DNA of 64,000 bases from Blasia pusilla (Eukaryota > Marchantiophyta > Marchantiopsida > Blasiales): contig CM114274.1 of NCBI GenBank assembly GCA_050084515.1, positions 13,082,001 to 13,146,000 on the forward strand, read 5' to 3'. The translations under genes were made by a program, and so were the position numbers. Below, piece after piece: positions 21,661-34,700 of this stretch. Every line of letters begins with the position of its first letter. The stretch's first letter is position 1. The notes under the pieces are model-generated. The model was not told the origin of the DNA. It worked only from the letters and a program-made list of their open reading frames with translations, and made no database searches.

Positions 21661-24386
21661 CACTTTCCAGGGTACATAGAGCTTCCTATACTTCTCCCCA
21701 AGAGCAAATGGAGTTTTCTATAGCGTGCGACTGTTAGCCCGAGGGTACACGTATATCATAGCTTTACACGAGCCTTTCAACTTCTCCTTCCCAGGAAGGA
21801 CGGCATCAGAGAGAAAGAATACATACAATTACTTTTGTACCAACCTAAGTAGATGTATGACAAGCAGCAGGGATCGAAGTTTGTCCCCTTGCTCAATCGA
21901 AGTTCGCCCCTTGACCACGATCACGACACTCATCTCGCTGGATTTTTTTTGTGCTCCTTTGGTCACATGTGAGGTGGATCTTCGTGCAACCCCATGGAAG
22001 TATTATTTCCTAGCTCACTGGAGTGTGCACACCGTCTCTAGTTCTACGAAGAGATCTCGGAATCGATTTGACATATGTAGATAACCCGTTCGCATTGATC
22101 TTCCGTACGGGTGGGAGATAGAGTCATCTACATGTACCCCAATATTTCCCTCTGGCAATGTCTACTATGTGCCATATCATCACAGTGGGACACACTGAAA
22201 AGTCCCGTACTGAAAAGTACATTAAAAAATCATTTGTCGTATTGTCGAAATAAAAAGAAAAATCCGCCCGATAGGTCTGATATCTTCTAAAGCTAATTTA
22301 CAAAGTGCATAAAATCTGGTCAAAACTCTACAAGCCAGAGGTTTCTACAAACTACGGTATCCTTCTAACAGCTGAAGATAATGGTGCCATGAATGCGTCG
22401 AACCCACACGCGTCCTCGGATTTGTGCCCTATTGATCTTACCATGCAGAGTAAGAAAATCGACGACAACCACATGGCCGAGGTACAGAGCCCCTCTCAAT
22501 GACAGGAAGAACGACGAAAACCTCCTCATCCCCACTTCCCGGCAACTTCTCTCAATCAAAACGGAGATATATACCACTAGTAAAAGCGGGACTCCTTACA
22601 GAGCGGGGCCAAAAGAAAAGAGGAACTACCCTACAAGCTATGTTTGCTAACAATACCAGTTATCTCTGAAAGAACATGATTGTTATTAAGACGGTCTCAA
22701 ACTGTAGCGTGTCCGCCTAATTAACTCAGAGGCTCGGGCATGATGTAAAACGAATCTCATTTTGGGACTCCAGAAATGGACGTATCCGTGAAAATATGGT
22801 CAAACCATAGCCATACATCTCTACCACTAATGGCGCCACTCGTCAACTCCTCCGAAACTGAGTCTTGTTACGAAAACGAGACGGAGTCTAGTTATGCATC
22901 CGAAAGATAATTTCCATGTAGGATTGTGAGCATTCTTTGACGCGTCCGCGATGGAATGGTATAATGTCCACAATGACTACTGCCCACCCCAAAAGTACGA
23001 CCACGCGCGGTACAGTCAAATCCAAAAGCAGATCGTCCGAAACTGACGGTGGCAAGGCACTGTCATGAACGGGCAACGAGCATGCAGAAAGCAAACGTAG
23101 TACAGAATCTTCTCTGGTGGATGAAGATTCGCAGACGGAGGTAATGAGCACATTCGCGTCGCGAAACTGATGCATCGTGGTGTGAACACCAAGGATACAC
23201 ATCGGCGAGTATGACAAACAAACCAGATTCGCCTCATCAAGACGTTTCAAAATCCTCGACGTCGCCGTCCAGGAGTCCCATGCAGGAGTGAATCTCAGCG
23301 CCAATCTGGTTCGGGTCGTGAAGAGAATTCTCACCTTCGGCGCGGTGGAACGGCGCATCGCAAACGGTTTCGTTCAAAAATCTTGTCGTGGCGAAGCGAA
23401 CACTGACAGAAGTGATGATACGTTTAGTACAATTTCCTGACCTTACGCCCTGGCAATGATGCTGTCTGTCGGACAGCATTACAGCGAAAATTGTGGCGGG
23501 TCTCCTGCAGGATTTACCGAACCCCTGCCCAGTTAATATCGCGTAAGACATTGCGAAATCCTCAAATCCAGTTAAGTGATTGTGCACAGGAAAGTCTAAC
23601 ATTCCTCTGAGCTTACGAACCTTCGAACCTTCTGGTAAGTAAATCTCATCTCAGAAATCGCTGAACCCTCAGATGTATGCAAATGGCCGCATAGGAAAGT
23701 CTGTCAATGCTCTTTTCAGAAGCTTTCGAGCCTCACGAAGTTGCGGATTCCTTAAATCCAGGCAACGAGAAGGAAAGTCTATAAACTCTCTTCCGAACTT
23801 GTACGCTCTGAAAGTCCAGTAAAAAGTTACGAAATCCCCGATCCAGGTAAATGAATGTGTGTAGAAGAGTATTAAACAATTCTCTTTCAGAAGCTTCCCT
23901 TCCGCGCTGGAATATAGGTGAATAACGGCCGTTACGCAGGACTGTAAAGTCTGCCTAAATTTGGGAAGACTTTATGTGTTCAGTGCAGTAAGCTTCTGCG
24001 AACTACTCTGAACTTCTTCCCTCCGTGCCAGGTACATCCCCGATTCATTTGAGCGATCTGCACATGGACATGGGCGACTATCGCAGAAGATTTGATGCAC
24101 TCGCGCGAAGATACATGGGAGTGAAAGTGTATTGTGCGCACAGACAAAACAGACACGGGCTACGGTCGCAAGATCGCGCGGGCTACATTCGAGTGGGACT
24201 CTGGGAACTAATGCACATTCCCACCCCCTACGCGCCACAAACGTCCACGACACATTTAAGAGCGCTGCGCGCCGCGCTCACATGCGCTCAAGGCGACTCC
24301 ACTCACAACCGGACACATTTGATCTGCATTTGAGCGATCCACGCACACTAAGGTTGTCACCAGACGAATGCATATACACAGAATCA
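21661..24386. other. No gene recognised; mixed-composition intergenic DNA
   Basis: The first few hundred bases should include the ArgRS 3' untranslated region. A moderately CpG-rich stretch (about 22,380-24,350) contains frames of 100-150 codons on both strands (longest on the minus strand, 22,888-23,358). None matches a known family or shows consistent exon structure. Between about 23,580 and 23,900 the word ggaaagtct followed by ctcttt.cagaagctt recurs three or four times at irregular 78-104 bp spacing, suggesting an old repeat. Confidence 0.4.
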
Positions 24387-24930
24387 AATGCGACCATTCA
24401 CTCAGTCAAGCTCGGCAAACGATTTGATTCATCCACTCTGCCAGAAAAAGCAGCAAGGCCAAATGCGACCATTCACTCAGTAAAGCTTGGCAAACGCTTT
24501 GATTCATTCACTCTGCTAGAGGAAGTACCAAGGCGAAATGCTACCATTCACTCAGTCCGGCTTGGAAAATCGCTTTGATTCATCCACTCTGCTACAGGAA
24601 GTAGCAAGGCGAAATGCGACCATTCACTCAGTCAAGCTTGGAAAAACGCTTTGATTCATCCACTATGCTAGAGAAAGTAGCAAGGCGAAATGCGACCATT
24701 CACTCAGTCAAGCTAGAAAACACGCTTTGATTCATCCACTCTGCTACAGGAAGTAGCAAGGCGAAATGCCACCATTCACTCAGACAAGCTTGGAAAATGC
24801 TTTGATTCATCCATTCTGCTAGAGGAAGTAGCAAGGCGAAATGCGGCCATTCACTCAGTCAAGCTTGGAAACACGCTTTGATTCATCCACTCTGCTACAG
24901 GATGTAGCAAGAAGAAATGCGACCCTTCAC
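24387..24930 (+). repeat. 75/76-bp tandem array, seven units plus a partial
   Basis: Units start at 24,387, 24,462, 24,537, 24,613, 24,689, 24,765 and 24,840, with a truncated eighth at 24,916. Each begins aatgcgaccattcactcag, continues tcaagcttgg..aacgctttgattc and ends atccactctgctagaggaagtagcaaggcg. The first units are exactly 75 bp (25 codons), giving a short in-frame peptide repeat (NATIHSVKLGKRFDS). From the third unit on most are 76 bp, which destroys the frame, so this is a DNA array rather than a protein repeat. Confidence 0.92.
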
Positions 24931-25176
24931 TTATTAAGGGTAGTCCCCATGGAAATAAAGTGGTTCACCTAAGTGGGGACCCTAACTGTAATTAGCGTTT
25001 TTTCATACGGTTTCCATCTGCACTCTAAAAAACGGTGACGGTGTGTCCATGACTCGGCCCCAAGAACTAGAGACGGTCCGCGGGCCGATCCATCTCACGA
25101 ATTTCAACCGTCCATTTTTAAATAAAAGTGAGTGCATGATAGGGTTGATCGTATGGCCACGTGATAACCTAACGGA

Positions 25177-25220
25177 GGACCGAAAGTAATTAAGTGGTCT
25201 CACTTAATTACTTTCGGTCC
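25177..25220. repeat. Perfect 20-bp inverted repeat with 4-bp loop
   Basis: The left arm ggaccgaaagtaattaagtg (25,177-25,196) is the exact reverse complement of the right arm (25,201-25,220), with loop gtct between. The flanks do not continue the symmetry. It may be the centre of a small inverted-repeat element or a fold-back structure. No coding or RNA-gene context was seen. Confidence 0.9.
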
Positions 25221-25540
25221 CCCGCTAAATAAGGTTGCGATATGGTTGGGCCAATTTTGCGCCCAAAAGTTATGGGCACATAAGATTTATTGACCTATAG
25301 TCGCCGCAATCCGGTATGCATGGGATTCCGTCCTTAGGGTTGGGTCTCATTTATGCACGGTGGCAATGACCTTAGAGGGTCTCCATGTTTTCTACGCCCA
25401 AAATTGTTGGGCAAAGAAATGATGGACCATTGTGTGATGAGCTCAACTAGTTGATAACAAAAAGCAACGGTCACCAACCAAATTTTTTACTTCTTTTTCC
25501 ATCGGAAAATAATTTTGGGGGCACAAATAAAATCGTCATG

Positions 25541-26167
25541 TGTTGTGCGTATACATATCGCTACACAACATACATCGCTGATCACATCTACACCACACAA
25601 CACCGATCTTCCCCACACACGGGTCGATCCACACATGTACAAAAATCAACTCATGGAGATCAACAAAAATAAATAGTAGTAAAAACGACACACCCGGCCT
25701 AAAACTCCACTCCTCAATCTACATCGGCATAGCGAGCCTCGTCCACCTTGTGCTATCAAGGAATCCGGACGCTAGCCGCCTAGTCCTATCTCACATACAT
25801 ACAAGGGAGGTGCTCCAACGGCCCAACACGAGAAAAATGGCTTAGGAAAGCCATCTTCCTCTCTTATATAGGGTTGGGAAGAGCCAAAAGGCTCTTCCTC
25901 TATAAATAGCCCTCCCCTTGGTAACCTACGCGCACAGGTTACCAAGGGCGGGTGACCTGGTCAACAAGTCACCCCGCTGTAAAAGACCTCAACATGAAAG
26001 TTGTCAGAAACGACGTTCCATTGTGTTAGAAACGACGTTCCTGACACAATGAAACCTATCCTCAACCTCATCCGACACCGTGGGACAAAGTTACACTCAA
26101 GATAGTCCGCTGGCTCCTACACCCTATCCACGATAGATCTCGACCTATCGGCTACTCAGATGTGACA
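25541..26167 (-). mobile_element. Solo A+B terminal repeat of the methyltransferase/PHD family, with target duplication CATG
   Basis: 627 bp, from tgttgtgcgtatacatatcg to ctactcagatgtgaca, homologous along its length to 41,218-41,830 (B2 plus A2 of element A). It is flanked on both sides by catg (25,537-25,540 and 26,168-26,171), a perfect 4-bp target duplication. It therefore proves where the element's outer ends are: the 138-bp X (B) block is a true terminus of the family. It also contains the gaagagccaaaaggctcttc hairpin (about 25,877-25,896). Confidence 0.88.
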
Positions 26168-26171
26168 CATG

Positions 26172-27500
26172 ACCTCCACGCATGTGCATGGGACACGACT
26201 CTTAGGAGGTGATCCTATGGACCTAAACCATGTAGGGTTGGCACACATGGTAGGAACAACCATAAAATAAAGATTTTTAGAAACTCGTTAGAAAAAAATT
26301 TCATGCTAGGATCACCACTATTGACTTTTAAAGTGTAGTGGAGGTTCTTCTTGAACATCCCATTTCTCAGGTCCATCACTCAATAATCTCACTACTTCCT
26401 CCAATAATACCACTTCTCTTCCCCAAAAAAATTTCACTTCCTTGGCCCTTTCCAACATGGGACCTTGAGGGAAAAAATAGTACATGTTACTATTTTGTCT
26501 TATTGTGTCATTACTGTGTCTCTTTGTGCATGTAGTGTCGACCATTCTAAGATAGATGGACAAATTTTCCCCTTTTTCTTCAATTTTCTGATTACTCCTT
26601 CACCGGAGATCATAGGGACTTGCGCTATATTCTCCCACAATACAAACCGCGGTGCTACTTTATAGTTTGTCGGATCATTTGGATTTGCGACAATGGGGCG
26701 GGATCCTTGCCACTTGGTCGCAAGAGACGAACTTGGTCCCATGGATTGTTCGTGCCTTTAGGGTCTTGATGAGACAACCTACTTGCCATTGCATAATTAT
26801 CCTATTGGTTGTTTAGGCAGAGGCATAAGAAGTCATTGGCCTCTTCACATTCGTCACAATCTCTTTTGTCCTTCTCTCCATTTTCACCTCAGATAAATTC
26901 ATTTTCTCTCTCTTTCCCCTTTTTTTTTCTCTTTTCTTTATTGGGATCTTAGTTCTCTATTTTTTGTTTTCTTTTTCTTTCCCATCTTCTTCATTGGGTT
27001 TTTTTTTTTTTTTTTTTTTTTCATCTTCTTTCCTATCCTTTTGATTGGGCTCTTGTTTCTCAATTGGACTTCGAGAATCTAGGGGAATACATCTCACAAA
27101 ATTGAAGGAAGAAAGAGGCGCAAATCCATGCAGCAAGCCTCTTACATCTCTGCCACAATTTTCACTAAATTACGTCATACATTAGCGAGATCGAGATGTG
27201 GCTCAACTGACCTTGAGATTGAGAAAGGAAAAGTCTCACACAAAAAAAAGATGACATATTATGTTGAATTTGCAACTTGAGGCTCATTGATAATGAACAT
27301 TATTACCTCTTCCACTACAACTTTCACAATCACATTACACTTGATTTTGAAGATCTCTTCGCTCACTTGACCCTCTAGATCTCTAAATTTATGTTTAGAC
27401 AAAAGCAGATTCAAATTTCCAAATTCTAACATTTTTGTGTGAAGACAAGATAAAATCATATGTTACAAAGAACCTCTTAAATCCTTGGTAGTGCTTTGCA
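26172..27500. other. No gene recognised; AT-rich with a poly-T tract
   Basis: AT-rich DNA including a strongly T-rich stretch (about 26,890-27,030) with an uninterrupted poly-T run near 26,999-27,021. It adjoins the copia relic on the side expected for that element's 3' end, but I cannot identify an LTR. Confidence 0.4.
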
Positions 27501-27539
27501 CTTGGTTCTAAGTTATTAACACCAACCTGAGTAAGTAAT

Positions 27540-27898
27540 CGATGAAGCCAAACCCTCATATGTGGCATTGGTTGCTCCTTTATATTCAACCTCTGTTGAA
27601 GATAAAGCAATGGGAGGTTGCATCTTTGAAGCCCAACTTATAACTACACTTCGTAAGGTGAACGGATAATGAGATGTAGAGTGCATATGAGACATGCTTC
27701 TTGTCCAATCACAATTTGTGAATCAATGTAATTGTAAACTCAAAGAGGTTAAAATTGAAACCCAATTTGAATAGAGAATTTCAAATACCACATAAATCTC
27801 CTCACATCATCGAGGTGAGGTTTTGAGGTGCTTGCATGAATGGGCTCATTAAGCCAAATACGTACCTCAATTATGACCTAGTTATATTCAAATACATC

Positions 27899-27929
<31 letters not shown>

Positions 27930-28560
27930 GCAAGTAACTCTCCTTCATCCACTTTTAATTTCATAATTTGATCAAACGGCTTAGAGATTGGCTTACAAGC
28001 CATTATAACATATTTTGAAACCATGTAAAGAGCATTTTGTTATTTTAATAACCACATATTCTCTCTAATCTTGATAAACTAATCATTAAGGAATTACTTG
28101 AGTTCTCCTAAGTATTTCATATCAAATTATGGTTGTTACTTCAACTTGACTTGTTGTACCATATCCTCAACACTCCTAATCATCAAGAGATCATCAACAT
28201 ACAATATAATAATAATTGCGTGGCCTTGTCCTCTAAAGATATATAGCGGGGAATCAAAATCATAGACCCTAAAACCAAGCTTTATGTAATCGTATCATAC
28301 CAAACTCTTGAAGCTTTCTTGAGCTCCTATAAAGTTTTCTTTAATTTAGATGTGTAAAAATATAAACTTTGGATGCTCATAAACCTCCTCGTGCAAATAT
28401 CCATTGAAGAAGGTATTCTTGACGTCCATATGATGTAGTCTTCACTTCTTACTTATTGCAACTATAAAAACTATGTGCGTAGTCCTCATCTTTGCGATAC
28501 GGCTAAATGTCTTATCGTTGTTGTACCATATTATTTTACTACCAACTTTGCTTTGTATCT
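27540..28560 (-). pseudogene. Ty1/copia retrotransposon relic: reverse transcriptase and RNase H fragments
   Basis: On the minus strand, several copia hallmarks occur in the right order. DVKNTFFNGYLHEEVYEHP (about 28,370-28,427) matches the RT block DVKTAFLNG. A decayed KLKKTLYGLKQAPRAW block with a stop in place of Tyr lies at about 28,307-28,352. LYVDD (YVDD active site, 28,190-28,201) follows. ALSSTEVEYKGA (about 27,575-27,610) is the RNase H motif LSSTEAEY. Frameshifts and stops are frequent, so it is not functional. An (AT)n microsatellite interrupts it at about 27,900-27,923. Confidence 0.85.
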
Positions 28561-31230
28561 ATTCACTATAACATCTTGATGGCACTTGACCTTGTAAATT
28601 CATCAACACCTAAAAGCTTTCTTACTAGAAGTTAGGTCAAAATATTGGATTTACTTTGTATCCTTTTGGAAACATAATTAAGATTTTGTGATTTACAAAT
28701 CAATTCATGTGAGTTGATGAGGGTTTTCTTGGAGGAGAAATCACCCTCACAGAATAACTTTGTATCATTGATATTTAGTTTAAAAACTAGAAGTAAAGAT
28801 GTAGATGATGTCAATATATAAGTTGGAAATCACTTTCATAGGGAGGTAAAAACAATTTATTATTACTAAATTTGTTCATATAATTGAGATTAAAAGAGAA
28901 TATATTAATTAACACGATCTCATATTTACCAGTACTTACCTCTTCTTATGTGTTGGGTTTAGGAGAGCATTTCTCTAAGTGTTGACTCTATTTCAAACGA
29001 GAGATCAAGTCATTTGATATGACAAAGATTTTTGTAAATACACGTTTATCTTAAAAATTATAAATCATATGGTTGGAGGTGATAAAGATATGAATAACTT
29101 GTTGCAAAAGAGATGTTAACACATTTCATATTTTTTGAAATAAAATATTTATTGCTAATATAATCCATTAGTTTTTAAGAGACGTTTGTTACAAAAATAC
29201 CTTATATTTCAATGAAAAAAAATTCTTCATGAAATTTACATGAAAATCGGATTTCCTCATAAATTCTATTGAAATAAAGTTTTATAAAATAATGATTTGA
29301 TTTTTTTCACTTCACAAATTGGCTTGACATCTTCTATGGAGGGAAGCAATCTTGGAGAGGAAAATCTTCAATGAGGGGATTTTATTTTTGATTATTTGTT
29401 TCATATCTATAATTTAAAGAGGTTTCTTAATCATGTAACAAAGGGATATTCTAACTATCATTAATATCTATAGAGAATATCTTTTGGATTTCTACCTCCT
29501 CCAAATCTTGACGAATGATATGTGGGACAGTAGTAAAATGAGTTTTAAAAATACTAGAATGTAGCTATTGATATGCAAAAATTTAATAGGGCTCCCAAAA
29601 TTAATAACACTCACGAAGAGGTAAACTCTTGAATTTTTCTCGATGCCCATGTTAACCTTTTTATTATCTATAGGACGCATATAAAGGATCAAAGAATGTG
29701 GATAAGTAAAGAATGTATTCTCCTTTGATACTTATGTGAAAAACAACAATAAAGTTGTTTTTGCACGTAAGTATAACATACATAATATTAATCACATATA
29801 TAAAGTATGAGAAGTTAAAACAATTAATATGTGGGAGAGAGGGGAATGGATTTTTCAAGGTAAGAATGGAAGGCAAGAAATTTTTTTCCAAAGGATTGAG
29901 TGCTATTTTTTTCTCAAATAAGGAAAAGGTATATTTTTTAAAATGAGGAGGAGGAAGATATAAATTTCTTTCCTAGTTTTAAGAAGTGGAATCATTTGGA
30001 TGGGTGATTTTTTCCAAAAAAAAAAAGACACACAAGATGAAACTTCAAAGTAGAACGAGAGAGAAATAAACAGAAAACACATGAAAAGTTTTTTTTTCTC
30101 CTACAAACTAGGAGTCCCAAATGGATTGGAGTTTTCTCTTTGCTCTATCTTAGAAACTTTTAAAATTTTGTGAAAACATTCTTAAAAAAGAAAACGTCAG
30201 TTATTGAGATTTTCCACAAATCCAACCCAATGCTAGCTGGCAATGTAATACTAATTAGATCCACTTGCCTGCCCACTTCTGTCACACTTTTACTTACATG
30301 AAGGGGTCACACTAATTTTAATCATCCATGTAACCATAATAGCCCATGCAAGGGCAATATTCTAATAAGCGGTGTAATCAGCAATGAAGATAATTCACAC
30401 GCCCCAATGATGACGAGGACGTATTGAAATTGTGCATGGGATAACGTTCCATATCGGACGGGGACGAATGTGGACCCTCCGATTCTATCGCCGATAACGG
30501 AAAGATCGGTAATCTGTGTAAGGAATAGAGAACGAATGATGATAAATACCGACCCAACCCAGCGAGCGCGGGCCGCCCTGCCGTGCCTTCCCACTTCCGA
30601 GGGCCCGGTCCTCGTCGCGCCGCGTGGTTTCCACGTGGCCATAGAGTAGAGCGCGGGCAGCTGCTTACCTGGCAGGCCAGCGTCTTCGTCGTCTGACAGT
30701 AACTGAAGCGCCGATTTTTAAAATAGTATACTCATGCGTCCCAGCGAATGAGAGGCCAGATATTGCCTGTTCCGTCAGCCCGAGTATCCACTGGTCCAGC
30801 CAATGAGACCCTCCGAAATTCCATGAATATCTAGCCGCACTTTCCCGGCGGGCTCCACCTTCCCATACCTCCCCTCCATCCGCCCGCAGCCTCGGCAGGG
30901 CAGCGGAGCCACCGACTGACGGTAACCACACCTGCGGGTCGAGTTTAGGGGCGGTCGTCGTCCCAGCGGGTTCCATACTCAGACACACAACCGCTGCAGC
31001 ATATCCCTGTCCCTGTCGCTCCTCTGGGTCTACCGGTCCTTCGGGTCCTTCGGGTTCCAGGGGCAGGGGAAGGGGCAGGGGAAGAGAAAGGGGCGGGGTC
31101 TGACCGGTCGCGAGCGGTTGCTGCGCTCGTCGCGAGATTCGTCGGAGTGCTATTTGCGTGTGCGGAGCTGTGAGTCGCATTCGCACACAGCTGTAGATCG
31201 AGTCGCGGACGGACGGATCGCTTGCACGCA
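28561..31230. other. No gene recognised; AT-rich relic DNA, then GC-rich flank
   Basis: From 28,561 to about 30,240 the sequence is very AT-rich with no recognisable motif. It may contain unidentifiable 5' parts of the copia relic. From about 30,580 it becomes GC-rich, leading into the SMO2 upstream region. A 188-codon minus-strand frame at 30,665-31,231 matches nothing and is probably a chance frame in GC-rich promoter-side DNA. Confidence 0.4.
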
Positions 31231-31730
31231 CGCCCGCCCGGACGCAGGCCAGAGCGGAAAGCGGAGAGCGTAGTTAATTAAGGGCAGTCACTCGGGATGG
31301 TACTGTTTTGCATGCGGCGGTATCACTACTGCGTCCAGGAAAGACGGACGGAAGGAAGGAAGGAGGGAGGGAGGGAGGGAGGGAGATAGTGAGGGAGGGG
31401 GAGAGAGAGGCAGAGATCGATTCGGGAGGCGAGGGCGACAGGAGGAAGGCGGGGAACGGATTCGACGATGCAGCGCGGGAGAGAGAGAATGTAGGGAGCC
31501 AGCCGGCGAACAGGGGGAGGATGCGGAGGTCGTCATCGATCTATTGATTGATTCATTCATCGATTGATCGACGGAACGATCGGGAGGGAAGAGGCGAGGG
31601 CGAGCGAGGGTGTGCGTGGCTTTGGAGGGAGGGAGAGCGCTGCTCTCGCGCGCGCGTGAGTGCTGAGGGAGGAGATCGCGGGGCGGCGGGCAGGAGAGCT
31701 CTTGGCGCGGCGTCCAGGAAGTCGTGAGGA
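31231..31730 (+). promoter_or_regulatory. SMO2 upstream/leader region with GGGA repeat
   Basis: A purine-rich run (ggaagg)n/(ggga)n occupies about 31,346-31,415, and a gattgattcattcattgattg-type microsatellite lies at about 31,543-31,570. Purine-rich runs of this kind are common in plant 5' leaders. No TATA box is obvious, and the transcription start is not determined. Confidence 0.45.
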
Positions 31731-34700
31731 ATGGGGCAGATGTTGGAGAATGCGTGGCAGGTATGGGCCAAGATTCGTCGGGATCGCTTCGTCTGTGTGG
31801 ATGCATTGGGCCGCTCTTGATTTGTGGTGGATTGCGCTCTGTGCGGGCATTCGGGATGCGCGTTTTTCCTCTCTTTCGGCGCAGACGTCACGGGATGCAG
31901 CGGCATTACTACTTGCCGGACCATCGCGTCGGGCCTGCTTTCCATGCTCATTTTTTTACGCACTGGAGCCTGGATTTTGAAGTGAGGGGGATCTTGATGA
32001 ATGCTGGCCGAGTAGGTCGCGATGGTCGTGTGAGGGAGTGGCCGTTTCGTGCGTTCTGGCTGGTTCCGGAGTCGGATTGTGGAAACTGGTGTCCACATTT
32101 TGACTGACGTTCGCATTCTGGAGAATGTGGCACGTCCTGGTAGACCTTCCGTGGAGTGGAGTCCATGGAATCAGAGTAAGGATTTGGTCACGAATGGAAA
32201 ATCTATTCGAGTAGAGGGGAACCTTAACGTTTTAGGATCGTTACGGGCGCGCGTCCACCGATGCACGTCCTAGAATCTGCTCGTCTACTCTGTGCTTTCC
32301 AATTAGGATCCATTTCGGGTACAATTCCGCTGTGATCATTAACTCCTTATCTTCCTCACGGACTGAGCTTCAGGCAACTTTATCGCCTCAAGCTGGCTTC
32401 TCCGTCGTCTCTGGGTGGTGATTGTTTCGGTCTTGGTGGGTGCTGTGGAATGAACGGCACACGAGCCACTGGATGTAATGCGCTTCTTGGACTTGCATCC
32501 GAACGAACTCTCCAGCGACCCGTTTCTTTTCCCGTTTCTATGGAGCGACTCGTGAAGATCTTTATCCTCGCGTAAGAGGCCCTTTAAAAGGGTTTCCGCA
32601 CGCTGGGACGGCATCCGACACCAGCATTTTCTTTCACATCCACTGTCCCATGTGATCGGTAGCGGCCGCGGATGGGTATCTTGTCCTCCTATAGAATTCC
32701 GCCAATCTATGAGACTCGTAAATGAACGCCTTCGAGGAAGCACCTCCAGAATTTACGTCCATTTCCTGTAGTGGATTTAGTTCGAATAGAATCTTGAGTT
32801 GAGGATTTTGAACAGGTTCGTGCATGAGGGTTTCCTTTAGCTTCCCCCGAAACTCGATTTTACGGACTATTTTTCTCATCCATTTTATTTTGCGTTGAAG
32901 ACCCTGAGAACTTCCTCAACAGGCACGTCATTTTGATAAGCAGTTGCCCTACGTAGACCAAAAGTTGGAGGTCGAGAGAGTTCGGAGGTTTGAGTCTACC
33001 ATCAGTTTAAACCTCAGTGCATCTATCGCCATCCGATAACTTCGTCTCATGTAGAAAGCACAACGTGATACCTCGGTTATCTACGTAATTACGTTGCTCA
33101 GGCTCAGGTATGCATCCTCATTACTAACTAAAGAAACTCCAACACTTGTTGAATGCAGTATCTGATTGAAAACTTCAGCGAATTTCAACTAGCCTCTGCT
33201 GGGACTTTCATCATCCATGAGAGTGTCTTCTTTCTCTCAGGTCTGCCTTATCTTCTAATGGAGTCTTGGGGATTACAGAAGTATAAGATCCAGGTACCTT
33301 CTTTCATGCACTTGTGTTTATCTCTATGGAGCAGCTAACTTTTGCGGACTTTTGTGGTTCATCTGGCGAGTAGTTGGTTGTTCATGAAGATAGGAACAGA
33401 CTCTTGAGATCTACAGGTTCTTTTGTAGTGATTTTGGGTGCTGATCTGTCATCGTCTGCCATGTGAAATGCCTCGCAGACCAAAATCAATACCCCAGCTG
33501 CTCAAGAAAAGTGTGTGTTGAGGCTGATTATGTACCATGTGTGTGTAAACTTGCCGCTGATGATATTTTCTTACCCAGTATTTAAATACATGGGCTTCAC
33601 AAGTTCGCTACCGCTTCCATCATGGTATGTTATTGTAAATCTATTCGGGAACAATAGGATTGTCAGCATGTGATGGCTTGAAATTTGTGTGGCTTGCTTC
33701 AGAGGTTTTCCCATTGTAATTGAGCTCCCAGGTTATTTAGTTACATTTGCGTTCTTGCTAGAGCAGGGTAGGATCCAAAGGAATCTCTTAGCAAAGTGAT
33801 CCGGTGTATGGTAGTAGTTAGATGTAGCATATGAACAAAGAGTTTTGCCTTTGTCGTTTGTGACTCCTGCTCTGCCAAGCTTTTGGCTGCTAAAAGTGCT
33901 TATGGAATATAATTTTGTTAAGACCTCATTCTGCAAGATTAAGCAATGCTACTGAAGAGCACATTTTAACACCTTGACTTGTTACAATATGGTGCAGGAA
34001 GGTGGTAAGCCTTCAAATCTTTTCCTATTTTATTCTGGAAGATTTTATATTTTACTGGGGCCATCGATTTCTCCACACGAAATGGCTGTACAAGCATGTT
34101 CATAGTGTCCACCACGAGTAAGTTAACACGCAAACGTGTTGGGTTTCTTTCCTCCACTACAAGTAATGTTTGCGGTGTCTGTTCCCAATAGAAATGGAGG
34201 TTGAGATTTTATTCCACACTTAAGGCTTATGGATCACGGCCTAAGGACCCAGGCCAGTCAGATTCGTTGGTTTACGGATCTTATTGTTGCCAAGAAAAGC
34301 TACATTGAATTTGTAAGATCAGTTCCCCAGTTGATTGACTGTGATGATCCCAAGGTGGTCTCATCTCTTCATCTTATGTTCTCTGATTGGCAGGTATGCA
34401 ACACCTTTTGGCTTGACATCTGAATATGCTCATCCTGCTGAGATACTCTTCCTGGGCTTTGCCACTATTTTTGGGCCAGCGATTACCGGTCCACACCTGC
34501 TCACTTTGTGGCTGTGGGTCAGTGTGAGAGTGCTTGAGACAGTAGAAGCCCATTGTGGGTATGACTTTCCATGGAGCCTTTCAAGATTTCTACCCATATA
34601 TGGCGGGTAAGTGTGCATGGCCATCATGTAGCACTGCTCATGGACAGTGAAACTGCTTCCACTCGTTGACCTAGCATATAATGTGCAACTACTTCCATTG

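Noticed and set aside
22888-23602. Minus-strand frames of 121-156 codons as a host gene
   Set aside because: No recognisable family, no conserved exon ends, and several overlapping frames of similar length on both strands.
24132-24578. 148-codon frame with three 25-residue repeats
   Set aside because: Only the first units are in frame; the array switches to 76-bp units, so a repeat protein is not supported.
24387-24930. CRISPR array
   Set aside because: The repeats are contiguous 75/76-bp units without unique spacers, in plant nuclear DNA.
30665-32116. Long minus-strand frames (188, 172 and 187 codons) upstream of and across SMO2 exon 1
   Set aside because: Low-complexity Pro/Ser/Arg translations opposite purine-rich leader DNA; they overlap SMO2 exon 1 antisense.
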